A stretch of DNA of 64,000 nucleotides from Amphibalanus amphitrite (Eukaryota; Arthropoda; Thecostraca; Balanomorpha; Balanidae). The DNA lies in the NCBI RefSeq assembly GCF_019059575.1, contig NW_024882745.1, positions 62,001 to 126,000 on the forward strand, written 5' to 3'. Below are positions 49,393-64,000 of the stretch, one piece after another. The notes beneath the pieces are model-generated. The model did no database searches, was not told where the DNA came from, and saw only the letters and a program-made list of their open reading frames with translations. The translations under genes were made by a program, and so were the position numbers. Within the stretch, counting starts at the first letter, position 1, and every line of letters starts with the position of its first letter.

Positions 49393-52300
49393 ATGCGACG
49401 AGAGATGGCGACACGCTTCTTCTGGACTGCTCTCTGGTTGCTGTGTACGCTGTCTTCGCTGGCCCACATCAGCCTCGGAGCTCCGGCCGAGGTTAAGATC
49501 CTCAACCCTCTGAACGAGCTGCCACCTGAAGTCTCTCCCGCCGTGCTCAAAGAAATCGAAGACGCCTTCCGCAAGGGTAGCACCATGCAGAACATCCTGG
49601 AGATGCTGCAGTCCTCTGGAGATGAAGTTGACATGCGTGAGCTCTCCAAGGCCATTGTGTCTCACATTTTGTCTGCGAGAGGACAACAAGGTTCCGAATC
49701 AGGCCAAGTGGACAACTCACTCCAAGGCGATCTCTTCTTGGCGGCAGGGGACGAGTCTCCCGGGATTGTAGACTTCGGAGATCAGGATTTCAATATCTTT
49801 ACTGATACAGTTGTCACAGTTGCTCCTCTAACCACCAGAGCTGAGAGGCAGACGACGTCCATAGGTGCAGCTTCCACGCAAGGTGGTGCTACTGTGGCAG
49901 CCATCCCGGCAACTTCAGTTGGTGCGAGAGAATCGGACGCCACCGCCGCGACGATAAGGTGGTTGGACGCCAGCAAAAAGAATGATTATTCCAGCAGCAC
50001 GCCAATGCCAAAGAAAGAAGACACAAGAGAGCAGGTGACAGACTCTCCAATTTTGCCGAATGCTTCACTTGTTGCTGCTATTGAAGGGGAAGAAACCAAG
50101 CAGGAGGCAGAGGTTGCAGAGGAAACAAGCGGCTATCAGGCACCGCCAGAAGTGATTATAGAAAACGGAAGCGCGACTTCTACGAAGGAAGAGTCCACAA
50201 CGGAGCCCGGACTTTCTGACTCGACACAGGGAGTCAATACTGGTGATGTTGTTATAGAACCTGTGCTACCCTCACAAAGCAATGGAACTGAAGACTCAGA
50301 AGACGCAGAGACATTTGAACACCAAGAACAAGAAGTAATTGTCACAGTTGGGGCAGCTCAAGAACCGATCGGGAACAGGGACGTGTTGACAGAGCAAACG
50401 GATGCTAATGCTGAGGAAGAGATACCGTATGGCCAAGACGAAGCCGATTCATTCACAGCAGTGCCGTTTGCTCAGGAAGCCGAAAACATAGATCCAACAA
50501 CTATCGCCTCGGTTGTTGAGGTAGCTCCCACTGAAGACGCCCAGTCTACTGCACCTGTTGACGAAAGAACCAACGAAAATAGTGAGAGTGCCACAACATA
50601 CTCACCAATTGTAAATTCAAATGGAGACGGGCCCAGCGTACAGGTCATCAAGGAAGTCAATGAAGGGAACACAGCAGAACAAAATAAATCAGAAAATGAT
50701 CACGCTAGCACTTCAGCGAGCCCAGCAAAGGAAACGACTGAAGCTGCTGTGTTCGAAGAGCCAGATACCAATGACAGCGATCTGTCATCAACGGGTCCAC
50801 AAGGTAGCACAACGCCTGCACCATCAACTGCACCAGATGAAGACACCCAGTCTGTCGCTGCAGACAATGCACCTATCGGAACCACGCCAGCGGCAGCGAC
50901 TTCGGAGGAACCCGACTCAGCGTCCCAGGATATAAACAACTCCACCGCCGCTCAGTCTAGCAACCACGATTCGATGGTCATGGTTGGGGATGGGGATGTC
51001 ATGAACATCACGTCGATTGCAGGTCCCGGCTCCTCAGTCTCATCCAAGGAGGAATCAGATGGTGCTGTGACAGTGACGACTGGACACGCTGTCTTTCGGC
51101 AACCATCGGCTGGATCCACTGGACCGAACGTGTTGAAAAACGTTCAGGGAACACTGGAGGCCATCTCACACTTCCAGGCTCCGTTACGCTCTATGATCAT
51201 CAAGCAGCTTGGCTCGAAATTCGCCCGACTCACCACTGTGTTCCGTCGTCTTGACCTCTCAGATCCCCTGCCTGAAATATCCACCATCGTATCTGAGGCT
51301 CTCTCCAGCGTCCGCGTTCAGCACCTTCGCTCACCAACCAAACGAGCCACCTCCATGGAGAGGGACGCTCTTCAGCTGAGTGTCAACGGCGTCCGTGTCG
51401 ATGTCAACGTCTCAAGCAGACCGGAGTTCGTGCAGCACGGTCCCACGATTGTCAACCATGTGAGCGTCGATGGACGCAACATGTACGTCCAGCTTCACCT
51501 TCACTTCCGCAACGTAAGCGTTCCCCTGAACTACAGCGTCAGCGCCGACCTCTTCCCACCCTTCTTCTCCATACGGCGTCCCAGCGGCGAGGCGCACGTG
51601 GATATGGAAGAAGTTCTTGTGCCGCTGCGGATACCCTTCAGACTGATCTTCCAGAAGAATGAAGGCGAGGCTACTACGGCGGGCATTCTGGTACCGGAGG
51701 ATTTTGTCACTCACGGGGCGAGCATGCTAAACGTTTCTACACATTTCGCCGACTGCGGGGAGAGAGACTTCATGGAGAAGGAGGTCCTCAGGTAAGATAG
51801 TGCAAGAATGTACACGATTAAAGCTCTCGTGAATTCTGCTACGCTGTTTGCTCTTCAGATATGTATATGAACATTGCGTTTCTATTTGCTATTAATTCCG
51901 ATACATCTGTGATCGTGACTAATAATGTGCGATGATAAGACTAAATGATCCAGTACCACCAGCATTTGACGCCATGCCGTTCAAATTATAGTTCAAAGGG
52001 CAAAATTATCATATTCCATGAGCAAAACAATTATGGGCAAGGCAATGCAGCTGGTATGTACAAATAATACTCTGCATGCCTCCGCGTCTATCGACCTCTT
52101 CTGCAGCTATAATAGGCGGCTATATTTCAGATTCGACGAGCATCTGAAGAGCGGACTGGAACACTGGCTGAGTCACGAACCTCTGACCTCGCTGACCGAC
52201 ACACTGCGAGGTCACCTACTGGCCGCCTCTCGCCAGCCGGCCACCATGGGTCTGTCCAGAGGGAGCCGCGACCAGGTCACCCTGACCACCAACGACATGG

Positions 52301-52572
52301 GTGCCGCGGGCACCAACAACACGGGCAGCGTGGCCACAGACGACCAGGGTTCCCTAACCACCGACAACCAGGGTCCTTCAACTACCGACGATCAGGGTAC
52401 CCTGATCACCAACGACATGGGTAGCCCGCCCACCGAGGACCAGGACACCCTGGTCGTCGAAGAGGAGCCGAGACGCCCGGGCGTGAGCGATGGGGACATG
52501 GAAGACCATCCAATGGACGAAAGCAACATCTATGGAGAACAAGATGCTGTTCCGTTCGGCATTGGAGATTAG
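49393..52572 (+). CDS. Secreted acidic Ser/Thr-rich protein, two coding exons (946 aa)
   Basis: Coding exons are 49393-51791 and 52131-52572. The first ends CTCAG|GTAAGA in phase 2, the second opens after TATATTTCAG|, and the join restores an Arg codon and continues FDEHLKSGLEHWL to a TAG stop. An acceptor (TTTTCCCCAG) lies two bases before the ATG; an in-frame Met five codons in is an alternative start. Residues 1-31 are a signal peptide with a hydrophobic core and a cut likely near LGAP. Residues 31-100 are probably helical. Residues about 100-570 are low-complexity, rich in Glu, Thr, Ser and Ala, with several N-glycosylation sequons. Residues about 575-850 alternate predicted beta strands between an N-terminal and a C-terminal helix, weakly reminiscent of TULIP/JHBP-type lipid-binding domains. 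The last 95 residues include imperfect 10-residue TTDDQG repeats. The mature chain appears to hold one Cys. The family is not recognised; an extracellular role is inferred. Confidence 0.88.
51792..52130 (+). other. Intron 2
   Basis: A 339-nt intron with GTAAGA donor and a TATATTTCAG acceptor. Reading through it would give a stop at its second base, while splicing keeps the frame open for 147 more residues. Confidence 0.88.
52255..52460 (+). repeat. Imperfect 30-bp coding repeat
   Basis: Six to seven units of about 30 bp encode xLTT(D/N)DQGx-type decapeptides (variants NDMG, NNTG, DDQG, DNQG). Third-position differences show the units have diverged while the acidic/Thr/Gly pattern was kept. 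Confidence 0.85.
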
Positions 52573-52890
52573 AGAAGCAGCTCTGCTTTACCGCTTTGGG
52601 AGGTTCCAAGGCATGTATAAAACCATGATGCAGGATGAGTATGATGTTGATGTGCTTGCTGCTCTGCAAGTTGATATGGTGTTACGACTCTTCTAAGCAA
52701 GGGGGTTGATGGAATGATGCGATCAAGTTGCAGTGTTTTGAATTAGGAAGGAGATGTGATGTTTGCTTGAGCCGTTGCAGCGGCGTTTTTAGTTTTATAT
52801 GATAACTAGAAGCTCGGCACATATATAAAAAATAATCATAACAAGTGCTTTCATCATGCTTGGACGGACTGTTAGCCCTATTGTACGTTC

Positions 52891-52896
52891 AATAAA
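52891..52896 (+). terminator. Poly(A) signal of the secreted-protein gene
   Basis: AATAAA, 319 bases after the stop codon. A 3' UTR ending near 52915 would be expected. No closer AATAAA follows the stop. Confidence 0.65.
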
Positions 52897-52915
52897 GTTA
52901 ATGGATATAAAATCA

Positions 52916-55900
52916 ACGTTGAACCTTATTGGTGGCAGGGGTGTAATCCTCTTTCCCCCCCCACCTCCCCACTGGAGGTCTCGAGATCTACTGTATCGAT
53001 TTTCAAAATTCAAACGCCAGTCGATAGCTCTCTACCTGATCTACGAGATGGAGAAGTTTGCACTTTACTCTATTGAATCTATGTAGCTTCATTGGCATTG
53101 GGCGCTGGTCACAGCTTAAGTATTGTATATCAGCGTGTTAAGTGTTAGAACAGTACTAATGTGAATCATCCGATGAGTGAAAACACCGATAAACCAATTT
53201 ACTAGATAATTCACAACTCACGTCATAAATGAACAATTCACTTCACTTTCCGACAACATATTTGAGGAGTGTACCCGATAACGGTATCGTAAAGCCTCTT
53301 TACAGATTTTTCCGACCCTCACGGTACTGTTTGCGGGCATTTGAATGCTGCCAGCCTGCCGCGGTGTCAGCTCAAAGTGGAATCATGCCCGTAATACGAC
53401 GGGATGCTATCCCCTTGCCACAAACAGCTCATTTCATCCGGCTTCTGAGCCCGACGGCCGGGGGTCGCGCTTATTTCACAGCTCACGTCGCTGCTGGTCC
53501 CGGCGAGAGCAAACAAGGGATGTAAGCGCTCTGAGATGACCTAGCGCGTGCCCTGCGGCAAAATCGTCGCCACCGACAGCTCTGCGCGCCGGCGCACCAT
53601 CCCGAACGAGGGCACGTCGGCGGCGTAGCTTGCCGCAGCGCGGCCATTTATTTAATTACGGCGGCCACCTCCCGACTCGACGGAGACATTTTCGGAGAAC
53701 GAACGGGCCGGGCCGTCCGAGACAGACGGCCAGATCAAAGTCACCGCGGCACAAACAGATCCACCGTCGACGACGACACTCGGGCGTCGCTGCCGACGCG
53801 GCCCGGACGGCCCCGTCGCGGCGGCGGAAACAAAGGGAGCGCAATCCGTTCGGGCTGACTGGGGCCGTGAGACAAAGGGCCCACCCGGATTATTAACGTC
53901 CGCTGCTGGACATAGGGCGTTATCTGTGGAGCATCGGGACCGGCAACAAATTGCAGCGGTGTCCAGATGGATATTGGCCCGCTCCATAGGGGGGGGGGGG
54001 GGGTCCAAACCACCGAGATCGGATCCCGATCGGTCGACGGTCAGAGAAGAAAACATCGCCATTTGTATGGCCGCAGTCTCCGGGTGTCATGTGGGTAAAT
54101 AAACTGACTGGAACAGATTGCAGATTAGGCGGCCCGATCGAGTTAGTGAAGAAGGTAGCTCTGGCATCCCAGGGGCTAGTTTTTGGTGGGAAAACACGGA
54201 TGTTTACTTTGAAGATAATTACCCAGAATAGGCGAATGAATGGGGTTGTCAATGAAAAAGGTAGCGCTTATTCAGAAAATGTGCATGTCAGATACCAGAT
54301 CACTTTATAGCAATATACCTACCTTTAATTAGCCGTTTCTTCTGTGTGGACTGTCAGAAATGGGACATAGAGCCACTTTAGTTATACAACATTCTGCATG
54401 CAGCTAGCGAAACATCTATGTTGAGTCAACTATATAGTTATGTTTATGCATAGGCCTATGCACCCTAGTATGCAGTGGCTTATCGCTTAGAAAACAAAAA
54501 CAAACTCGACCTTGGCGTTGTTCAAATGACAACAGTGCCTTGACATTGACAAAACTAAAATTACTGTTCTGGCTTATTGATTTTGCTTACAAAATGATAA
54601 AAATATGTATTACCAGGACGTAACATTCAATTCTGGCTATTATACTTTCCAGTGCGTCTTGAGAGACCCACAACAAGGCAGCAGCTCCTTTCCTTTTCGG
54701 GGCTGTACCGGCCCAGTTAGTTCGAGCCTGTACGCGCTGACGGTTTTCCGGGTCGTTCCAAATTTTCATAACAGAGCACCGTACAAACGGCGGCGCCCGT
54801 TGCGCGTGCGAGCCGGCTTTATCCCATTATTTATGTCAGTGGTGTTCTTTGAGCGGGCGCTGGGCTGCCGGTGGCGACGGCGTCTCGGTGCCAGCGGCGG
54901 ACGCTTTTCAGCGGGCCCGTAACAATAGTGTCTGGATTATTCTGCTCCAGGTGGGGTCTTGACCCCTTCTGGTGGCGCCCGGTCCATTCTTCCCGCCCCG
55001 TCGGCTGTCATTATTCCCCCTGGGCTCTGCGGCAGAGCGGCCGGTGGCAGCGGCTGTCCCTACCGCCGCCGGCTGGCTGTCCGCTCCAATCTCAGCGAGG
55101 TTCCCGCGCCGCCGGCGGCCGCCGGAAGCCCGTCTAGACAATGGGACGTCGGCTGAGGGCCCGGGGCTCATGTCGCGCCCAGTGGCGGCGGCGGTGTACT
55201 ACCGACGGCCCGTCAATGGGGAGACTCCGATCACAGCGGTGAAGTGGACGGCTCCCGGTGCTCCAAGGGTTATTGTGATACAAATGGCTCTATCATAGCT
55301 ATGGTGCAGAAGTCCCCCATGGTGCTTCACTGTGTGGAATACAAACCTGGGGGTATTATGATTATGATATGTGAATGGTTATCGATTGTCATTTAAGCGT
55401 TATGTTTGGAGGTCTAGTTCGGGCTCAAGTGCCTTTATCCTCTTTTTTTGCACTTTGATTTGTAAGGAATATTAGCGATGCATTAACTAAAGACACTAGA
55501 GATGGCAGGCATTTTTTACACGTTCTGTGTGCATTGCCACTTTATATCGATAGCGCATGCTTAAAACAGGATACACAAAGGCATCGCTGCTGAGGCATCG
55601 CTGCTACAATGCCTGTCTCACACGCACGTTTGTTTAAATCTGCAACGGAGATATACCCAATTACGTGAGTGTTTTTCTGTATTTTTAATTAAACACCGCG
55701 CTCTCTATTTTACCAGTGAATAATTTCCCACAATTGGAGCCAGCCTTCCAACAGCAGCGACGGACAATAGCGTCTGTCAATATCGGCCAACGGTCTCATT
55801 GCCCCGCGGCTAAAGAGCGCGTCATGTCCGTAACCGCACTGTCAGACCCATAAGCCACGAGCGCGCGCGCCGAAAACCGGTAACCTGTTGGGTTTTTATC

Positions 55901-58035
55901 GGTCGTTCCGTGACATAATACACCCATTACCCGTTACGGCACCCACGCCCCACCAGCCGCGGACAATGCTCACGTACAGCTCGTAAAGCGAGGCCGTCAT
56001 CTGTGTTGGACATTGGCGCCGCCCGCGTTGTCACTGGGAGCTCTATACCGTCAGTAGCGGCCATGGCGAGCCCAGCAGCGGTGGGGAGACGGCCTGCTCG
56101 GGGGCAGCACGACCGCAGGCTGTGTGCAGGGGACTGGGGAGATACATTGGCGTATTGAACGGCCTCGCACAGGTCGGACGTTGAACCTGGCCGTTTCTTG
56201 CTGTCGTTTTTTCTTCGTCTGACTGGTTTCTTCTAATCAGTGCCTGGACGCGTATAGGAAATGGGCGGGGACTTTTTACGCTCAGTTTTTACTCGACAAG
56301 AGCTTTTTTGCGCGCAGGTTTTGCACGCGCAGTGCGGTGTTCCCGTCGGTCGGTCTAATTCTCGCACGACGCAGCTGATGTGTGCCGAGATTGTTCGTGC
56401 AACTCGGGTGACAAAAAAGCTGATAAAAAGCCACTGTCCGTTCTCGCACCATCGCGTTCAGATGGACAGAAACAACGGAATCAAAAGAGAATCATTTTGT
56501 CCTTTGTGCGGCTACCCATGATCCATTAGCGGTATCGAAAGAACTTAATAATAGCATTATTTCGGCAAAAACCTGTCGACGTTGGACGTTGTGTTTCTGG
56601 CCGCCTGAATGACCAGGCCACAGCCACACCATGGGCACATGTTTCTTTGTAACCCAATTAGCTTTGTCTGTGTGTGTGTGCGTAAAAATAGCCGCACTCC
56701 GTGGTTAATGGCGAGAATATATGATGCTGCGAGTGTGTTTTTCTATTGTTTTGTTTCCTAGTGTAACTGGTTCTCTGGTTTCGATATTTTCAAACGTTTT
56801 GGTGGTTTATTCATCCTTATGACAATCGACATGTTCACTGTTCGATAGGTGTGATACGTCGTCACAATTAAATAGTCGATTGTAATTTATAGCTTTAAAA
56901 CAAATCCTTACTTCGAGCTACATTGGGCGCTTTTGATTTCTTTAGCTCTCTTTATAGGCCGTTAAGAAATCGTTTACAGAAATCGAATGTCACTTCCACA
57001 GTTCCTTGGAATCCGATTAGCGTTCACCACTTCCACAACCTTCTAGCCGGATTCAAACTGTTTCGAATCCCATACAATCACCTTATCTTTGCCAATCTAA
57101 TCCCCTAATTATCTCGTAAATCCGTGCATCCAACGATCTCCCGCCGTCACAACAGTCAGTGACGGCAACCACTCACGGTCCAGACAACCGCGTCTGGTCA
57201 CTGTTCTCGGGCCGGTCACACGGCCAGCGCGGCGCGCTCGTCGCCACGCGGCAATTACGGCGCAGCTGACATCCTGCCTGCGCCGTGATCGCCGGCCCTG
57301 CGCCATCAGTCAAATTTATCCGGCCCGCACTCTCGGCGTCGCCGCCGCTTCCTGCGTGGCACTCCAGATTTTAGTGTTATTGTTATTACCGCTGGCCGTG
57401 GGAAGACGGCGGCGGCGCGGCGGTGGCGAGTAGTGACGCATCGCGCCGCGGACGCCGCACGGGGTCGAGGACACGCGCGCCAGAATCGCCGGCGCCGCTG
57501 GTGATGCGCCGGTTTCGCCGAAAGGGTGTATTAGCCGCCAGACGGGGTAATTTTAGTAACTCGCTGAAATTGGGGAGAGTGGCTAGAAGTGCTTCCGTTT
57601 ATGGACAGAAATACGAATTACTGGCTCAAACTCTCTCGGAAGCGGTGGATGAACGTGTTTAAAGGATTTGTGATGTCATCACCGCACTTTTTATGTTTCC
57701 CATGTTCCTAGTAACGCCGATGACTCATGATTTCGACTTCGTGAAAACCTACTCCAAAGTCTCTGGCAATGAACAGCATAATCTCATTAAATTACCACGA
57801 CAATCACCTTAGACACGATTTGAGAGCATGATCCTACAATGCGATCAATCATAGACGCTTTTGGGCGATGTTATCCGGCCCTGCAAATTCGGCTTGTAGA
57901 GCGGCGTCAATTACAGACAGATATCATCTCGGTAATGTATCACCGAGTTATGGTCTGCTCCACTCACTCCCACACTCCACTTCCAGTAGAATCATTCATT
58001 GATTCTCGTAGGGGTAACTGCCATTTCGGTCGGAA
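52916..58035. other. Intergenic with repeated CpG islets
   Basis: No gene supported. CpG-rich islets at about 53320-54060, 54780-55200, 55740-56120 and 57120-57520 alternate with AT-rich DNA. A G14 homopolymer occurs at about 53989-54002. Frames of 105-136 codons in the islets are open on both strands and lack domains. Confidence 0.55.
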
Positions 58036-58585
58036 CACACAGAAAAATATTAACACCGTTAGCGGTGTAATTGCACAGTACATATCTGAGCACTTGAGGA
58101 AAGTTAATTTAGTCCCTTCCCCGCTTAAATTACTCGCGCTTCTAAATGAACACCAGGAAGAAGGTAATAGAACACTGTTAGGAGGGTTGGGTGTTTTGCT
58201 ACATGTAGTAAAACACCTAACCCTCCTAACAGTGTTCTATTACCTTCTTCCTGGTGTTCATTTAGAAGCGCGAGTAATTTAAGCGGGGAAGGGACTAAAT
58301 TAACTTTCCTCAAGTGCTCAGGTATTTACTGTGCAATTACACCGCTAACGGTGTCAATATTTTTCTGTGTGAAGAAGGTAATAGAACACTGTTAGGAGGG
58401 TTGGGTGTTTTGCTACATGTAGTAAAACACCTAACCCTCCTAACAGTGTTCTATTACCTTCTTCCTGGTGTTCATTTAGAAGCGCGAGTAATTTAAGCGG
58501 GGAAGGGACTAAATTAACTTTCCTCAAGTGCTCAGATATTTACTGTGCAATTACAGCGCTAACGGTGTCAATATTTTTCTGTGTG
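58036..58585. mobile_element. Foldback MITE made of two nested hairpins
   Basis: 58036-58371 is an almost perfect palindrome of 336 bp centred on ACATGT near 58203. Its tips read CACACAGAAAAATATT with an inner ACACCGTTAGCGGTGT stem. A second copy, 58371-58585, has a left arm cut to about 47 bp but a full right arm, centred near 58417. The result is a partial tandem duplication of a foldback element. No target duplication is obvious. The peptides read from the arms are identical because the sequence is duplicated, not because they are conserved proteins. Confidence 0.85.
58140..58266. ncRNA. Potential long-hairpin RNA
   Basis: If transcribed, the inner part of the palindrome would fold into a perfectly paired stem of more than 60 bp with almost no loop (GCTACATGTAGT at the apex). 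Such hairpins can feed the siRNA pathway. There is no direct evidence of transcription. Confidence 0.3.
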
Positions 58586-62206
<3,621 letters not shown>

Positions 62207-62454
62207 GACAACACGTCCCTTTACTCATCGACAAGTTACATATCTAAGCGCACAGTATTCCAGTTACGTCACTATCTGAGCCAATGACGCAACTGTCTGG
62301 AGTGATGTCTGGAGTGATGTAAATGTCCAGAGTTATGCCACTGTTCTGATCCACTGATATTCCTGTCTGACCCGGTGATGTTTGTCTGTTTCTGTAAATG
62401 TTACCGTCCATTTAAATAACATCACTGCCTGAGAGACATCACTACCTGACCCAG

Positions 62455-62578
62455 TGACGTATATCATGGCTCAGTGACGTCGCGTCTGGCTCGGTGACGT
62501 TGCGTCTGGCTCGGTGACGTTTTTCTCCATCAGTGACGTCGCGTCTGGGCGGCCGTCGTCGTCGCGTCACTGTGACGT
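62455..62578 (+). promoter_or_regulatory. Six-copy TGACGT cluster
   Basis: TGACGT occurs at 62455, 62475, 62495, 62515, 62534 and 62573. Four of the intervals are 19-20 bp, carried by a 20-bp unit GGTGACGTYGCGTCTGGCTC. TGACGT is the half-site of CREB/ATF-type bZIP proteins. The cluster overlaps the left edge of a CpG-rich islet. Confidence 0.55.
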
Positions 62579-62855
62579 AGATAGACGAGGGTGGGCGGCG
62601 GCCAGGTGTTCCGCCGCCCCCGCCGCCGCCCCCGCCCCCGCCGTCGGCGGGCCAGACAGCTGCCGCCGACGTGAGTACTATAAAGCTCGCCTTACGTCGG
62701 CGATAGACAGACGCACAGACAGACATACACATGCAGAGACACATAGACACATACAGTCACAGACAGGCACACAGACAGACAGCTCCACAGAAACATAGGT
62801 AATAGGCAGGCGTATAGACCAGGCAGACGGACACACAGGCAGACATACAGATTAC

Positions 62856-62857
<2 letters not shown>

Positions 62858-62917
<60 letters not shown>
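62858..62917. repeat. (ACAG)n microsatellite
   Basis: About 14 uninterrupted ACAG units, preceded by 140 bp of degenerate ACAGACAC-type sequence starting near 62703. Confidence 0.95.
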
Positions 62918-64000
62918 GGATAGACAGACTTTCCTCTGAGCGCACAAGCAACACCGGCTCACAGATCCGGAACAGAGTTTGCTCGACACTCTGCTGAGAT
63001 TAGGCAGAGCTCCGAAGTTTTCTCACTTGGTCGTGTTTCGCTAATGTGTCCTAATGACCGAACACACAGGGGTGGCGGGGATGGTTCAACGGCTCGCCTG
63101 GGGCGCGTCAGCCGTTCGGCAGACTGCAGATGTTCATTTTGACGCCGATTTCCGGTGGTCTGGTATGGTGAAATGTCGCCCATCTTTGGAGGCATTTGAC
63201 GAGGTCACCAGAGTTGCGCGGCGCACCAGACGTGTTACATGGCATGGACGGACACTGCTGCGGTTGAGAACTGAGAAATAAAGTAAACAATTCCCGGCTC
63301 TGCTTACTGGGGTGTTATGACTCCGGGATATCAAACATTTGCTATGACTGTTTTATGTAACGTGGTAAGACATTAGGTCACGTAATTGCCATTTATTTAA
63401 TTTGGCTGGATTGAAAATGCACCACTTTTGTATGAAGTGATCTTGAAAATGTAAAGAAAAATCTGTAAAATAAGCTGCTTGGCATGGCTTTTAAGCAGCA
63501 TATGTAATTCATTAGTTAAACAAACAGGTCTCTGCACATTCCTATGGCTAGGGGAACCTCCGATGAATGGCCAAATTCCTTACAGTGCCTATCATTGACG
63601 CAAACGAAACACAGATTTGAAGTGACATGCTACTCGACAGGACGTAGCAGGAATGTCAACAAACCCGACTGCATTCATGAATAAGACGACATGCCAACAC
63701 TGTGAAACCGCCTCTGCACCCACCCCAAAAGGCGTCTGCCAGCTCTGCAGGCCCATTCATTCCTGGACCGGATGTGTGTGAGTCACGTCTGTGCACTCAT
63801 GTGACATGCACTGAGGTCGGTATCACATGTCCGACTCGGTCTGCGGCACCCGGCGCGCTGCGGATCCGGTGTCAAACTCTGCGTGGCAGTCTGGTCTCGT
63901 ATAAACATCAGATCCAGGCCGGATAGACTGGTCACGAGCTTGGTCACGAGTATGCCGGCGTGCTCGCGAGCTGATTCTGAAGGTCGGTGATGATGCGCGC
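62918..64000. other. Terminal intergenic stretch
   Basis: No gene supported. Small frames of 60-78 codons only, none with a recognisable domain; the right edge is CpG-rich. Confidence 0.55.

Noticed and set aside
55176..55200. CAGTGGCGGCGGCGG considered as another hAT tip
   Set aside because: No partner tip and no 8-bp duplication; it lies in a CpG islet where such words occur by composition.
57839..58496. Apparently conserved peptide repeated three times near 58.2 kb
   Set aside because: The identity comes from the palindromic duplication of the MITE, not from protein conservation.
62703..62917. CRISPR-like regularity
   Set aside because: Simple (ACAG)n repeat with no spacers, in a eukaryotic genome.

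Overview
The window is eukaryotic, intron-containing nuclear DNA. It is AT-leaning overall, broken up by many CpG-rich islets and a dense load of DNA transposons. The one convincing gene has a TATA promoter, short introns with GT/AG borders and an AATAAA signal. With the mariner, hAT and piggyBac-type elements and a TATA/TCAGT-type initiator, this fits an arthropod. A crustacean is my guess only, because no marker gene fixes the taxon. I see no rRNA, convincing tRNA, CRISPR, LTR or LINE coding sequence.

Layout. 0.2-6.5 kb: two non-autonomous hAT elements with perfect 8-bp target duplications, one carrying a nested 144-bp hAT MITE, the other packed with a GC-rich word array. 6.8-13.4 kb: a (TA)n tract, a polypyrimidine tract and CpG islets. 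13.4-15.7 kb: an inverted-repeat element (Q) interrupted by a complete but dead mariner. 16.4-26.2 kb: a nested transposon complex. It comprises a 1.6-kb inverted repeat (arms about 16441-18065 and 18146-24461) interleaved with the ends of a second element (W), a 4.7-kb element Z inserted in one arm (3-bp duplication CTG, empty site preserved in the other arm), and a 2.0-kb hAT inserted in Z. 26.8-40.9 kb: three TTAA-flanked piggyBac-type non-autonomous elements, two of them loaded with AGGTCA half-sites and two with TGACGTCA; a 1-kb TA-flanked element with GGGTGT words; a (GA)n tract; and a degenerate tandem array with an 18-bp CACGTG-containing palindrome. 41-48 kb: gene-poor, CpG-islet-rich DNA. 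48.3-52.9 kb: the one complete gene, three exons, encoding a 946-aa secreted protein with an acidic Ser/Thr-rich middle and a C-terminal domain that may be TULIP-like. 53-64 kb: more CpG islets, a 550-bp hairpin element, (CT)n and (ACAG)n tracts, and a TGACGT cluster.

The gene appears to stand alone. Most of the window's information is in its transposon stratigraphy and in transposon-borne arrays of transcription-factor-like sites. Element boundaries come from matching terminal repeats and target duplications by eye. Protein homology, expression and copy number could not be tested.
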